From an uncultured Negativicutes bacterium (lineage in GTDB: Bacteria > Bacillota > Negativicutes > Veillonellales > Megasphaeraceae): a stretch of DNA of 64,000 nucleotides. The stretch is from NCBI GenBank assembly GCA_900752195.1, contig CAADUJ010000020.1, positions 66,656-130,655 on the forward strand, written 5' to 3'. Positions within the stretch are counted from its first letter, which is position 1. Each line of letters starts with the position of its first letter. This document shows, piece after piece, positions 26,629 through 37,051 of this stretch. The position numbers were made by a program, and so were the translations under genes. Under the pieces are notes generated by a model. The model was not told the DNA's origin and searched no databases. It worked only from the letters and a program-made list of their open reading frames with translations.

Positions 26629-27702
26629 ATGTCAAAACATATTGTTGTAATTCCGGGCGATGGCATTGGCAAAGAAATTACGGATAGTGCCGTGGCAGCC
26701 ATCAAAAAAGTAGCGTCCTATTGTTACCTAGATCTTTCTTTTGAAACAAAACAGGCTGGCGGTACGGCATACGAATTATATGGATCTCCTTTGCCACCTG
26801 ATACGATTGATGCGGCCGAACGGTCTGATGCCATCTTGTTTGGAGCAGTGGGCGGAGACAAATGGGATTCTGTAGAACCTTCACTCCGTCCGGAACAAGC
26901 CGTATTAGGGCTGCGGAAAGCCCTGGGCCTGTATGCCAATTTGCGACCTGTCAAAGTGCCACCAGTCTTAGCCGATTATTCGCCTCTTAAAGCAGATATC
27001 GTCATGGGGACGGACATCCTCATCGTTCGGGAACTCGTAGGCGGTATTTATTTTGGAGACCGCTGTGAATCGGAACCGTATCATGGCGCCGAACGAGCCT
27101 GGGATTTAGAAAATTACAGTGTGCCAGAAGTACAGCGCATTGGTACCGTTGCTATGAAGGCGGCGCAAACGCGGCGTCATAAGGTGACATCCGTTGATAA
27201 AGCTAACGTGTTGGCAACGTCACGATTATGGCGTCGGACAATGATAGACGTGGCAACATCCTATGGCGACATCGAATTGAATCATTTGTATGTTGATAAT
27301 TGTGCCATGCAATTGGCATCGAATCCCAAACAGTTCGATGTCATCGTGACGAGTAATTTATTTGGCGATATCTTAAGTGATGAAGCCGCTGTCCTCGGTG
27401 GCTCTATTGGAATGATACCATCGGCATCGATTGGAGAAAAAACGAGCCTCTATGAACCGATTCACGGTTCGGCACCGGATATCGCAGGTAAAGGTATTGC
27501 CAACCCGTGTGCGACGATCCTTTCTGCTGCAATGTTGTTGCGCTATTCCCTGGAGGAAGAGGAGGCGGCAACCATCATTGAAGATGCCGTGGAGGCCGCG
27601 TTAGCCGATGGCTGGCGTACGCCAGATCTGTATACAGATGGGTGTAAACTAGCGAATACCCAGGCGATGACCGATGCCATCTTGCGCCATATCCCGGGAT
27701 AA
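26629..27702 (+). CDS. leuB: 3-isopropylmalate dehydrogenase
   Basis: 357 residues. NAD-dependent oxidation and decarboxylation of 3-isopropylmalate. Visible: IPGDGIGKEITD, LRPEQAVLGLRKALGLYANLRPV, ELVGGIYFGDR, VDKANVLATSRLWRR, and DMQ-like metal site segment VTSNLFGDILSDEAAVLGGSIG; HGSAPDIAGKGIANP completes the family. Last gene of leuACDB. Confidence 0.96.
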   Translation: MSKHIVVIPGDGIGKEITDSAVAAIKKVASYCYLDLSFETKQAGGTAYELYGSPLPPDTIDAAERSDAILFGAVGGDKWDSVEPSLRPEQAVLGLRKALGLYANLRPVKVPPVLADYSPLKADIVMGTDILIVRELVGGIYFGDRCESEPYHGAERAWDLENYSVPEVQRIGTVAMKAAQTRRHKVTSVDKANVLATSRLWRRTMIDVATSYGDIELNHLYVDNCAMQLASNPKQFDVIVTSNLFGDILSDEAAVLGGSIGMIPSASIGEKTSLYEPIHGSAPDIAGKGIANPCATILSAAMLLRYSLEEEEAATIIEDAVEAALADGWRTPDLYTDGCKLANTQAMTDAILRHIPG

Positions 27703-27711
27703 GACATGCGA

Positions 27712-27740
27712 AACGCCACAGTCGATTAGACTGTGGCGTT
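27712..27740 (+). terminator. hairpin after leuB
   Basis: Perfect 12-bp stem AACGCCACAGTC / GACTGTGGCGTT with loop GATTA. The following GTTCAT is poor in T, so termination may be weak or need Rho. Confidence 0.6.
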
Positions 27741-28075
27741 GTTCATATGTAAAAAGTGTCCAGCCATGACGCGATTCCGACAGGTGAATTTCTAATGTAG
27801 GAAGCCTTGGCATTCTGACGTTTTTCTGATATATAGGCAGATTGATATCAGGACTATGAAGTTGTCCCTGCAACAAGTGGCGTTTCTTTGTGGTCCTTTT
27901 ATAATGCGTGAGAACGTATTGTGAACAGGCTTTTATGAGGCGTATTTTCATGGATAAAATGCATTGAGGCATTGGTTTACCGTTAAAAATATGGTATATT
28001 ATAAGGTACTGTGGGAATGAATAGAACACCTTTTTAGGGTTCTTTACAGTAATCAATTCAATGGGAGAAATATAC
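27741..28075 (+). other. gene-free stretch between leuB and miaB
   Basis: No convincing gene on either strand. A possible promoter TTGGTT, 16-base spacer, TATATT lies at 27973-28000, giving a leader of about 70 bases before miaB. A weak AGAAC/GTTCT hairpin sits in that leader. Nothing else recognised. Confidence 0.45.
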
Positions 28076-29398
28076 ATGGATATGACTCGTTATTACTATA
28101 TATTGTCTTATGGCTGCCAGATGAACCAAAGCGATTCAGAACACTATGCCGGCCAGTTGGAAGAACTTGGATATGCTGCGACAGAGGACATTCAAAAAGC
28201 TGATGTCATTTTACTCAATACGTGCTGTGTCCGCGAAACGGCTGAAGGGAAGACGCTCGGTAAAATTGGTGAACTGAAACATTTAAAAGATAAAAAGCCA
28301 GATCTCATTATTGCCATTACCGGTTGCATGGCGCAAGAATGGCAGGACCGTCTTTTCAAACGGGCTCCTCATATCGATCTCGTCATCGGTACACATAATA
28401 TCCATCGCCTCATCGACCTTATTAAGGAACGACAGGATAAGAAGGATCACTACATAGCTGCAGATATGAATATGCCGGCTTTCCACGATGTGCCGACAAA
28501 ACGGTTTCATAAGTTCTTTGCCTGGATTCCCATCATGAATGGATGCAATAATTTTTGTACCTATTGTATCGTGCCCTATGTCCGCGGTCGTGAAGTCAGC
28601 CGTTCCATTTCAGACGTCGTAGAAGAGGTGAAAAAGACGGCAGATGCCGGATATAAGGAAATCACCCTTCTCGGACAGAACGTGAATTCTTACGGAAAGG
28701 ACCGTAGAGATGGTACTGATTTTGCCAAACTCCTTTATGAAGTCAATGCAATAGATGGTATCGAACGAATCCGATATATGACGAGCCATCCCAAGGATAT
28801 GAACCGCGAGGCTATTGACGCCATCGCAGGATGCGAGAAGGTCGTAAATCATATGCATCTTCCCATCCAGTGCGGTGATGATGAACTGTTAAAGCGCATG
28901 AACCGCGGTTACACTGTCGACCATTATATGGATCTTGTCGACTACGCCCGCAAAAAAATCCCTGATCTCGTCTTGACGACGGATATTATTGTTGGATTTC
29001 CCGGTGAAACAGAAGAGATGTTCTGCCATACCCTCGATCTACTCAAACGCTGTCAATATGACATGGCCTATACCTTCATGTATTCTCCGCGGACAGGCAC
29101 GCCGGCAGCAAAGATGGAAGACCAGATTTCTCAAGAAGAAAAGAGCAGTCGTCTCCAACGCCTGATGGATGTGCAAAACGTATATAGCCTGGCCCGCAAT
29201 ATGGCTATGGAAAACCATGTGTATGACGTCATTGTCGAAGGGCCGACGAAAAACGATGAAAATCATTGGTTTGGCCGTACAAGAGGCAATAAAATGATTA
29301 TCTGGGAATACGATGGGTCTACGGCCATTGGCGATACTGTCCCTGTCATGGTCGACAAAGGACAGACGTGGGTACTGAAAGGTCATTTAGTAAAATAA
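28076..29398 (+). CDS. miaB: tRNA-2-methylthio-N6-dimethylallyladenosine synthase (MiaB)
   Basis: 440 residues. Radical-SAM methylthiotransferase that modifies A37 of tRNAs reading UNN codons. Three Cys of the N-terminal cluster domain are in SYGCQMNQ, NTCCVRET and TGCMAQ; the radical-SAM CxxxCxxC is in NGCNNFCTYCIVPYVRGRE. A TRAM domain closes the protein (from about 370). ATG at 28076 follows GGGAG; the upstream ATG at 28061 overlaps that ribosome site. Its partner miaA lies in the same gene string. Confidence 0.95.
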   Translation: MDMTRYYYILSYGCQMNQSDSEHYAGQLEELGYAATEDIQKADVILLNTCCVRETAEGKTLGKIGELKHLKDKKPDLIIAITGCMAQEWQDRLFKRAPHIDLVIGTHNIHRLIDLIKERQDKKDHYIAADMNMPAFHDVPTKRFHKFFAWIPIMNGCNNFCTYCIVPYVRGREVSRSISDVVEEVKKTADAGYKEITLLGQNVNSYGKDRRDGTDFAKLLYEVNAIDGIERIRYMTSHPKDMNREAIDAIAGCEKVVNHMHLPIQCGDDELLKRMNRGYTVDHYMDLVDYARKKIPDLVLTTDIIVGFPGETEEMFCHTLDLLKRCQYDMAYTFMYSPRTGTPAAKMEDQISQEEKSSRLQRLMDVQNVYSLARNMAMENHVYDVIVEGPTKNDENHWFGRTRGNKMIIWEYDGSTAIGDTVPVMVDKGQTWVLKGHLVK

Positions 29399-29424
29399 GT
29401 GCATTGCCATGCAAGGAGGTTACA

Positions 29425-32028
29425 TTGTCTGATACGATAAAACTGACTCCTATGATGAAGCAATATCTGGAGGTCAAAGAACAGTGCAAAGATAAAATTT
29501 TATTTTTCCGCCTCGGTGATTTCTATGAAATGTTCTTTGACGATGCCCTTACGGCATCGCGGGAACTGGATTTGACTTTGACGGGACGCGCTGGCGGGAA
29601 CAAGGAGAAGGTCCCTATGTGCGGCGTTCCTTTTCATTCTGCTGATACCTATATCGAGCGCCTTGTACACAAGGGGTATAAGGTAGCTATCTGCGAACAA
29701 ATGGAAGACCCGAAACTGGCAAAGGGAATCGTGAAAAGGAAAATCATCAAGGTCGTCACGCCTGGCACAATTACGATGGAGCATGCGATTGCATCGAAGC
29801 GGAACAACTACATATGTGGTCTCACCATGAAAGATGATATCATGACCATCCTCTTCATGGACGTCAGTACAGGCGATTGCTTTTGGACCCAGTGCGCTGT
29901 ATCGGCTATGGAAGATACCGTATTCGACCTCCTTTCTGTCTATGATCCGAGTGAATTGATTTACACGGCTCTGGAAAAACAGAAACAGCCGATTCTATCG
30001 TATATCAAGAATCACCTTTCCCAATGCACGGTAACAGAAGTCCCCGATAAGGGTGATGAGTATGCTGCACAGGCAGAAGCACAGTTCGGTGAAGGGCAGA
30101 TTAACGGCGCTCACGACGGTGCCCATTGTATCGGCATGGTCCTTACCTATGTAAAAGACGTCATGCAATCGGATATTTCCCACATCAACCACGTGGAACG
30201 GATTGACAATGAACGGCGCCTTTTCATGGATGCTGCGAGCCTGCAACACTTGGAAGTGACGCATAATGTCCGTGATGGAGGTCGGAAAGGAACACTGCTT
30301 GAAGTCCTCGATCACACGGCGACGGCCATGGGCGGCAGACTCCTTCGGAAATGGCTGGAAGCGCCGCTCCTCCGTATTCCCGATATCGTACAACGCCAGG
30401 ATGCTGTAGAGGAAATGGTGCAACGGGAAATTTTACGAAATGATGTCAAAGAATCGTTGGAACGGATTTATGATTTTGAACGCATCTTGACGCGCATTGA
30501 AACGGGGACAGTCAACCCGAAGGATCTCGTGGCCTTGCGCGAATCGCTGAGCGTCATTCCGACGCTTCGGAAGAGTCTAGAACAAGCTTCTTCATCGTTG
30601 TTGCGTCAGCTTCACGACTCTTTGCGCAATCACGAAGAGGTATACTCACTCTTATGCCGCGGCATTAAAGATGACCCGGGCGTCGTCATTCGCAATGGCG
30701 GTGTCATCCGCGATGGTTTTTCTAAGGAACTGGATGATATTCGGGCCATTTCTGCTAATAGTCGTGACTATTTACGGCAATTGGAAGAACGGGAAAAGGA
30801 GAAGACCGGCATTAAGCTGAAGATCGGCTATACGAAAGTTTTTGGGTATTATTTTGAAATTTCCCATTCCAACACGAAACCCGTTCCCGATTACTACATT
30901 CGCAAACAGACTCTCGTCAATGCAGAACGGTATATTACGCCGGAACTGAAGGAATTCGAAGTCAAGATTCTGACGAGCCAGGATCGAATCTTGGCTCTGG
31001 AATATGCCCTTTATGGTGAAATCCGTGATGAAATCCGGAGCCATATTCCAGCTATGCAGCAAACGGCCCGGGCCATTGCCAATATCGATTGCCTCTATAG
31101 TCTGGCCGACGTGGCTTACGACAACCATTATACGCGACCTATGCTCAATCGGGATTGGTCCATCGTCATCCGCGACGGACGCCATCCTATTATTGAACGA
31201 TACTTGAAGCGGGAACTTTTCGTGCCTAATGACGTGACATTGAACCATAAAGACCACGAAGTCCTCGTCATTACAGGCCCCAATATGGCCGGTAAGTCGA
31301 CGTATATGCGTCAAGTAGCGGTTCTTGTCCTCATGGCGCAGGCAGGCAGCTTCATTCCTGCCCGAGAAGCATCTATTTGCCCGGTAGATCGGATTTTTAC
31401 ACGCATCGGTGCCAGCGATGACATCCTGACAGGGCAAAGTACGTTCATGGTTGAAATGAAAGAAGTGTCGTATATCTTAAAGCATGCTACGCCTCAGAGC
31501 CTCCTCATCCTCGACGAAATCGGCAGGGGCACCAGCACGTTTGACGGCATGTCCATTGCGCAAGCCGTCATCGAATATTGTCTTCATCACGTTCACGCCA
31601 TGACACTGTTTGCAACGCATTATCATGAACTTATCGCCATGGCCGACTCATCGGAAAAAATCAAGAACTATACCGTCGCTGTTAAAGAACGGGGACGAGA
31701 TATTACATTCCTCCGGCGCATCGTGCCTGGCGGTGCCGATAAGAGCTATGGTCTCCACGTTGCGCGTCTGGCTGGATTGCCGGAAAAACTCATCAAGCGG
31801 GCTGATGTCATCCTCAATGAGCTGGAGCATGATGGTGATAGCGGTACAGGAAAAAATGCGTCAGTGACTCCCCATGAGCGGAAAAATCCTTATGGGGACA
31901 ATCTCTTCGTAAACCCCGTCATGGACCACCTCCTTTCTGTGGACGTGACGAGCCTGACGCCGATTGAAGCCATATCCTTCCTATATAAATTGCAGCAGGA
32001 AGCAAAAGAAGGGAGTGGGAAAGTATGA
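29425..32028 (+). CDS. mutS: DNA mismatch repair protein MutS
   Basis: 867 residues. Mismatch-binding F-x-E is in RLGDFYEMF near residue 33. Walker A GPNMAGKSTYMRQ and Walker B DEIGRGTSTFDG lie in the C-terminal ATPase, followed by ATHYHEL and the LPEKLIKRA helix. The TTG at 29425 has AAGGAGG just upstream and yields the usual MutS opening (TPMMKQYLEVK); starts further up would run back into miaB and are not supported. The last four bases overlap mutL. Confidence 0.96.
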   Translation: MSDTIKLTPMMKQYLEVKEQCKDKILFFRLGDFYEMFFDDALTASRELDLTLTGRAGGNKEKVPMCGVPFHSADTYIERLVHKGYKVAICEQMEDPKLAKGIVKRKIIKVVTPGTITMEHAIASKRNNYICGLTMKDDIMTILFMDVSTGDCFWTQCAVSAMEDTVFDLLSVYDPSELIYTALEKQKQPILSYIKNHLSQCTVTEVPDKGDEYAAQAEAQFGEGQINGAHDGAHCIGMVLTYVKDVMQSDISHINHVERIDNERRLFMDAASLQHLEVTHNVRDGGRKGTLLEVLDHTATAMGGRLLRKWLEAPLLRIPDIVQRQDAVEEMVQREILRNDVKESLERIYDFERILTRIETGTVNPKDLVALRESLSVIPTLRKSLEQASSSLLRQLHDSLRNHEEVYSLLCRGIKDDPGVVIRNGGVIRDGFSKELDDIRAISANSRDYLRQLEEREKEKTGIKLKIGYTKVFGYYFEISHSNTKPVPDYYIRKQTLVNAERYITPELKEFEVKILTSQDRILALEYALYGEIRDEIRSHIPAMQQTARAIANIDCLYSLADVAYDNHYTRPMLNRDWSIVIRDGRHPIIERYLKRELFVPNDVTLNHKDHEVLVITGPNMAGKSTYMRQVAVLVLMAQAGSFIPAREASICPVDRIFTRIGASDDILTGQSTFMVEMKEVSYILKHATPQSLLILDEIGRGTSTFDGMSIAQAVIEYCLHHVHAMTLFATHYHELIAMADSSEKIKNYTVAVKERGRDITFLRRIVPGGADKSYGLHVARLAGLPEKLIKRADVILNELEHDGDSGTGKNASVTPHERKNPYGDNLFVNPVMDHLLSVDVTSLTPIEAISFLYKLQQEAKEGSGKV

Positions 32029-34034
32029 GTTCCATCATTAATGTATTAGATGAAGCGACGCGTAATAAGATCGCTGCTGGTGAAGTGGTTGAACGGCCTG
32101 CATCCTGTGTAAAGGAACTCGTGGAAAATGCCATTGATGCTGGTGCGACAACTGTGGAAATCGAAATTGCTCGGGGCGGTGCTGACTATATCCGCGTCAC
32201 CGATAATGGCGGCGGTATGAGTAGAGAAGATGCACACAAATGCATTATCCGTCATGCAACGAGCAAAATCAGCTCTGTTGAGGATATTTTTGCTATTACG
32301 TCATTAGGATTCCGCGGCGAAGCCGTCCCCAGTATTGCCGCCGTATCACATATGCAGATTACGACGCGCCGCAAAGAAGACGAGTTTGCGACTCACCTCG
32401 TCCTCGATGGCGGCCGCATCGTTTCTGAAGATGAAGCTGGTTCTGCCGTAGGTACGACAATGGAAGTCAGCGACTTGTTTTTCAATACGCCGGCACGGCG
32501 GAAGTTCCTTAAAAGTGAACGGACGGAAAGCTCAAAGATCAGCGAAATGATTACCAAAATTGCGTTGGCTCATCCGGCCATTTCCGTCACGCTCATCCAT
32601 AATGGACGACAGACTATCCATACCGGCGGCTCTGGCGATTTAAAGGAAACCATTGCTAATATCTATGGTGCTAAGTTGGCAAAAGAACTCTTTCCTATTA
32701 CATACGACCAGGACGGGATTACCTTGGAAGGGTATATTGGAAAACCTTCTATCTTAAAGAGCTCACGGGCCTGGCAGACGTGTATCGTCAATGCCCGCGT
32801 CGTCCACAATCCGCTCCTCTTTAAAGCTGTCGATAATTCCTATCATGCCATGTTGCCTAAAACAGGATATCCCTTTGCTCTCATCCACATCCATATCGAC
32901 CCGGCTGAAATTGATGTCAATGTACATCCGGCAAAGACGGAAATCAAATTTTCTGATGAACAACGCATGTATCGCGCCTTGTATCACAGCATCATTACGG
33001 CGCTCATGGAACAGGAAAAACCGGAAAACATTGCTGCAAGGCCTGGCCTTTCCCGGGAGACGCATCTTGGGAGTCGGCCACAGGAAGACACGTTACGGCC
33101 CAGCGCTGCTATTCATGAAACGAAACTTGACATAGAAGAAGTACATCTTCCGCATACGGGTCCTGTACCGACGTACGCACAGCACGATACGGCACCTGTC
33201 CCGGAAAGGACACTGCCGCCTCTTATGGAATCGTCGCTTCCCGGGTTAGGCACGTTTGGTTCCATCGATACAAAAGAGTCCGCAACATCACCTGCACAAC
33301 ATTCACAGGCCCTCATAAAAGGAAAATCTCCCTATGATGGCACACCGTCTCTAGCGCCGGCACCTACAAAAGAAGAACAAGAACGCTTTACCCATGCCTT
33401 GCATGATGCGGGCACCGGGCAGGAACCGGCTGGTGATACGCCACGTATTACCTTTGACGGAGATGAAGACGTATTCATCCCTTTAGGTGAAGTGGCAGAC
33501 TGCTTTATCGTCGCCAAGAAAGGGCAGGATTTATATCTCATCGATCAGCATGCGGCTCATGAACGGATTCGCTATGATACATTCTGCCATCGCGTAGAGC
33601 ATATGCCGAGTCAGCAGCTCTTGACGCCAGAATTCATTGAACTCGACGAAGAGGACATGACCCTTGCCACAGAAAAGCAAGATATCTTCGTTGATTTAGG
33701 GTATGCCTATAGCGTGGCAGGTCCGACGACTCTGCGTGTCGAAGAAGTGCCTTGTGACTTACAAACATCGGATATTGCTGATTCCATTCGGGATATTTGC
33801 CGTTTCATTCATGATGAGAATGTCGTCGATAAAGCGGCGCTGCGCCATCGCTCATTGGCGTATGTATCGTGTCACGGAGCCATTAAGGCCGGTGATGCGT
33901 TGAATATCCGGGAAATGAAGCAACTTTTAGAAGCACTCTTTCATACGGAAACGCCTTATGTGTGCCCGCATGGAAGACCCATTATCGTCCGTTTTACGCC
34001 TCATGACCTGGCTAAGCTGTTTAAGCGGACGTAA
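32025..34034 (+). CDS. mutL: DNA mismatch repair protein MutL
   Basis: 669 residues. GHKL ATPase motifs ELVENAIDAG, VTDNGGGM, HATSKI and LGFRGEAVPSI are in the N-terminal half. A variable linker (about 340-480) rich in P and T is followed by a C-terminal domain with DQHAAHERIRYD, close to the metal-binding endonuclease motif, and CPHGRPIIVRF. This suggests the nicking type of MutL used where MutH is absent. ATGA overlap with mutS indicates coupled translation. Confidence 0.95.
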   Translation: MSSIINVLDEATRNKIAAGEVVERPASCVKELVENAIDAGATTVEIEIARGGADYIRVTDNGGGMSREDAHKCIIRHATSKISSVEDIFAITSLGFRGEAVPSIAAVSHMQITTRRKEDEFATHLVLDGGRIVSEDEAGSAVGTTMEVSDLFFNTPARRKFLKSERTESSKISEMITKIALAHPAISVTLIHNGRQTIHTGGSGDLKETIANIYGAKLAKELFPITYDQDGITLEGYIGKPSILKSSRAWQTCIVNARVVHNPLLFKAVDNSYHAMLPKTGYPFALIHIHIDPAEIDVNVHPAKTEIKFSDEQRMYRALYHSIITALMEQEKPENIAARPGLSRETHLGSRPQEDTLRPSAAIHETKLDIEEVHLPHTGPVPTYAQHDTAPVPERTLPPLMESSLPGLGTFGSIDTKESATSPAQHSQALIKGKSPYDGTPSLAPAPTKEEQERFTHALHDAGTGQEPAGDTPRITFDGDEDVFIPLGEVADCFIVAKKGQDLYLIDQHAAHERIRYDTFCHRVEHMPSQQLLTPEFIELDEEDMTLATEKQDIFVDLGYAYSVAGPTTLRVEEVPCDLQTSDIADSIRDICRFIHDENVVDKAALRHRSLAYVSCHGAIKAGDALNIREMKQLLEALFHTETPYVCPHGRPIIVRFTPHDLAKLFKRT

Positions 34035-34064
34035 CTTTTACATAGATAGGATGATACCGTTACG

Positions 34065-34844
34065 ATGCTCTATATAACGACATCCCTTAAAGCCCAAAAG
34101 CCCTTGTGGGACGAAGCCGCAGCGTGGGCGGCTTCCATAGGCGCTGCATACGTGCCGCGCCAGCAGCGGACCATCCATTCCCTGTGTCAGCAATATGGAA
34201 GGGAAAAGGTTCTCGTATATACATCGAAAGGTCCGGTCATGGAAGGCGACGCAGGGTCTCATTTCTTTAGTCTTAACATGGCGGAACTGCGCATCCTGCA
34301 AATCGACAGGGGGCAGGTAGATCACTTCAAAGAAGCTTTGGGAACGTGGCACAGGCCCGTATCGTTCCTCGATTGTACCTGCGGCTTTGGGGCGGACACG
34401 ATTATTGCGGCCTACACGCTTCCAGAAGGATCGACTATTCATGCCTTGGAAGCGACAGAGCCTCTGGCAGCTGTGACAAGCTGGGGGGTTACACATTTTA
34501 CACATAGGCGGGACGACGTCACAAAAGCTTTGCGCAAGGTCCGCCTGACATGGGGGAATTATACAGATTATCTCAGTAATGAAAAGAGTAGGACCTATGA
34601 TATATTGTATTTTGATCCTATGTTCACCCATCCCGTCATGACGAGCTGTCAATTTGCGCCGATCCGTAGTCAGATGGACCATGAACCGCTTACGGCGGAT
34701 TCCATTCAGAAGGCCTTGGAAAAAGCAAGACGAGTCATCGTAAAAGGGCGGTCTTTTGCAGAACTTAATCGCCAGTTTCCGCAGGCCCGCATCCTAGGCG
34801 GCCGCTATAGTCGTGTCAAATTTGCAGTTCTGGAAGGAACTTGA
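34065..34844 (+). CDS. class I SAM-dependent methyltransferase, RsmJ-like
   Basis: 259 residues. SAM motif FLDCTCGFGADTIIAAY near 100-116, acidic residue in IHALEATEPLAAV, and the catalytic-type segment LYFDPMFTHPVMTS followed by QMDHEPLTADSIQKALEKARRVIVKGR, which resembles RsmJ (16S rRNA m2G1516). The N-terminal 90 residues (LYITTSLKAQKPLWDEAAAWA) differ from E. coli RsmJ. Placed between mutL and miaA with a 1-base gap to miaA. RNA methylation is inferred; the target base is not known. Confidence 0.7.
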   Translation: MLYITTSLKAQKPLWDEAAAWAASIGAAYVPRQQRTIHSLCQQYGREKVLVYTSKGPVMEGDAGSHFFSLNMAELRILQIDRGQVDHFKEALGTWHRPVSFLDCTCGFGADTIIAAYTLPEGSTIHALEATEPLAAVTSWGVTHFTHRRDDVTKALRKVRLTWGNYTDYLSNEKSRTYDILYFDPMFTHPVMTSCQFAPIRSQMDHEPLTADSIQKALEKARRVIVKGRSFAELNRQFPQARILGGRYSRVKFAVLEGT

Positions 34845-34845
34845 T

Positions 34846-35784
34846 ATGGAAAAGGTAATTGCAATTGTAGGCCCTACGGCTGTAGGGAAGACAGCCCTCA
34901 GTTTTCATTTGGCCAGGGCACTTCATACAGAACTTATATCCTGTGATGCCTATCAGATTTATCGTACGATGGATATTGGAACAGCTAAGCCGACACGGGA
35001 AGAACTACGCCAATATCGCCATCATCTTATCGATATTCTAGACCCCGCTGAACCGTATTCGGCAGCCCGTTTTGGAGAGATGGCACGGCTTATTGTGACT
35101 GCTTTGAATGAAAAGGGCGCTATACCTGTCCTTGTCGGCGGAACAGGCTTGTACATCCAGTCTTTTTTGGAAGGATTTTCTTTTACCGGTTCAGCCGTTC
35201 GTGACGAAGACCGGACGATGGCACGACAGAAAATTGCATCCATGGATGAACCATCCCTCATGGCCTATATACAACATGCCACCCAATGGGAACCACCAGA
35301 CTGGCATGAACTTTTGGCCAATACACAGCGGCTGGTGCGTCTTGTGGCAGCGATTGAAAAAGGCGAGGGCCCGGCCTTTGTCCGTTCTGACAAGAAACGG
35401 AATCTTTCGTATGATGCCTATGTCATCGGCCTTTCTCTGCCACGGTCAGTCTTATATGAACGCATTGAAAAGCGGGTTGACATGATGATAGAAGAAGGCT
35501 GGATAGAGGAAACGAAAGACCTACTGGAGCGACATGTTTCTCCATCATGCCAATCCATGAAAGCCATTGGGTATGGCGAAATAGCGGCTCTTCTTTCAGG
35601 CACCATGACGAAGGACGAAGCTGTAGAGAAAATTAAGATACGGACGCGTCAGTTTGCCAAAAGACAGCTGACCTGGTTCAAGCGGATGCCGTACATCCAC
35701 TGGTATGAAAAAGAGGCGTATGCTACAGAAGAGGATCTGGCCCAGACCGTCCTCGCCGATATAGCTGCGTGGAACGATATATAG
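34846..35784 (+). CDS. miaA: tRNA dimethylallyltransferase (MiaA)
   Basis: 312 residues. Adds the dimethylallyl group to N6 of A37, the step before MiaB. P-loop GPTAVGKTALSF, ISCDAYQIYRTMDIGTAKPT, HHLIDILDP and GGTGLYIQSFLEGF are present; the RTRQFAKRQLTWFKR helix is typical. The ATG at 34846 follows GGAAGGAAC; an in-frame start at 34813 lies within the preceding gene and is rejected. Confidence 0.95.
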   Translation: MEKVIAIVGPTAVGKTALSFHLARALHTELISCDAYQIYRTMDIGTAKPTREELRQYRHHLIDILDPAEPYSAARFGEMARLIVTALNEKGAIPVLVGGTGLYIQSFLEGFSFTGSAVRDEDRTMARQKIASMDEPSLMAYIQHATQWEPPDWHELLANTQRLVRLVAAIEKGEGPAFVRSDKKRNLSYDAYVIGLSLPRSVLYERIEKRVDMMIEEGWIEETKDLLERHVSPSCQSMKAIGYGEIAALLSGTMTKDEAVEKIKIRTRQFAKRQLTWFKRMPYIHWYEKEAYATEEDLAQTVLADIAAWNDI

Positions 35785-35803
35785 GAAAAGGAAGGAACAA
35801 ACA

Positions 35804-37042
35804 GTGACTATCGATTTAGAACAAATCCGTAAAGATGCCATGGTAAAATGTGCCTCTCAATTTGAACGGATTGATACGATTGCTCTTCATAATACACAAA
35901 AAGTACTTGATGCTTACCGGAAGGCCCAGATTTCGGCCTATCAATTTGCTGGCACGTCAGGATACGGCTATAGTGATATGGGTCGGGAAAAACTCGACGA
36001 AGTTTTTGCAACGGTCTTTAAAGCTGAAAAAGCGCTTGTACGACCTCATTTCGTATCGGGCACACATACGCTGGCAACGGTCCTTTGTGCACTCCTTGAA
36101 AAAGGCGATCTCCTCGTTTCCCTCATCGGTGCACCGTACGATACGATGCAAGGCGTTATTGGCTATGTGTCGGACACACGGCACTCGCTGAAAGAAAAAG
36201 GTGTGCGCTATGAAGAAGTACCCTTAAAAGATAACGCCTACGATTTAGAAGGCATGGCTGCTGTGTGTAAAGAAAAGGCACCAAAAGTCGTCTTGATTCA
36301 ACGCTCACGCGGATACAGTTCACGGGCGACGCTGACTATCGATGATATCAGGACCATCGTAAAGACCGTCAAAAAAGCAAGTCCCCAAACGATTTGCTTT
36401 GTCGATAACTGCTATGGTGAATTTGCCAGCGAAGAAGAACCTATTGAAGCTGGTGCCGATATTATTGCCGGTTCCCTCATCAAAAATCCTGGCGGTGGCA
36501 TTGCCCCGACAGGTGGCTACATCGCAGGACGGGCAGATCTTGTCGACGCAGCTGCCGATTATCTGACAGCGCCTGGCTTGGGTGGCGAACTTGGTTCCTA
36601 TGCTGCCGGATACCGTCTGTTCTTCCAGGGCCTTTTTATGGCACCTCACGTGACTGCTCAGGCCATTAAAGGCGCCGTCTTTGCGGCTGCCGTCTTCGAT
36701 GCCATCGGCTTCCGCGTAGCTCCTACTTATGATGAACGGCGCTACGATTTAATCCAGACTATTTTTCTTGAAAATGAACGGAATATGTGCCTCTTTGCCG
36801 AAGGTATTCAAACCTTTTCACCTGTTGATTCTCACGTCACGCCTGTACCTGACGATATGCCAGGCTATACGGATAAGATCATCATGGCTGCAGGAGATTT
36901 TGTTCAGGGATCGTCTATTGAGTTGTCTGCTGATGGTCCGATACGAGAACCCTATATGATATATCTCCAGGGAGGTATCGTCTTTGAACACAACGTCCTT
37001 GCCGTCATGAGTGCAGCCCGCTATATATTGGAACACAAATAG
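35804..37042 (+). CDS. methionine gamma-lyase family PLP enzyme (YnbB/aluminium-resistance type)
   Basis: 412 residues of the Cys/Met metabolism PLP family. PLP-lysine lies in GSLIKNPGGG near 227, with FVDNCYGEF upstream contributing the cofactor Asp. SGTHTLATVLCALL and QRSRGYSSRATL are typical of the subgroup annotated as methionine gamma-lyase or aluminium resistance. Start is GTG with AAGGAAGG upstream. Placement after miaA is the usual one in Firmicutes. Substrate not established. Confidence 0.85.
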   Translation: MTIDLEQIRKDAMVKCASQFERIDTIALHNTQKVLDAYRKAQISAYQFAGTSGYGYSDMGREKLDEVFATVFKAEKALVRPHFVSGTHTLATVLCALLEKGDLLVSLIGAPYDTMQGVIGYVSDTRHSLKEKGVRYEEVPLKDNAYDLEGMAAVCKEKAPKVVLIQRSRGYSSRATLTIDDIRTIVKTVKKASPQTICFVDNCYGEFASEEEPIEAGADIIAGSLIKNPGGGIAPTGGYIAGRADLVDAAADYLTAPGLGGELGSYAAGYRLFFQGLFMAPHVTAQAIKGAVFAAAVFDAIGFRVAPTYDERRYDLIQTIFLENERNMCLFAEGIQTFSPVDSHVTPVPDDMPGYTDKIIMAAGDFVQGSSIELSADGPIREPYMIYLQGGIVFEHNVLAVMSAARYILEHK

Positions 37043-37051
37043 GAGGTTATG

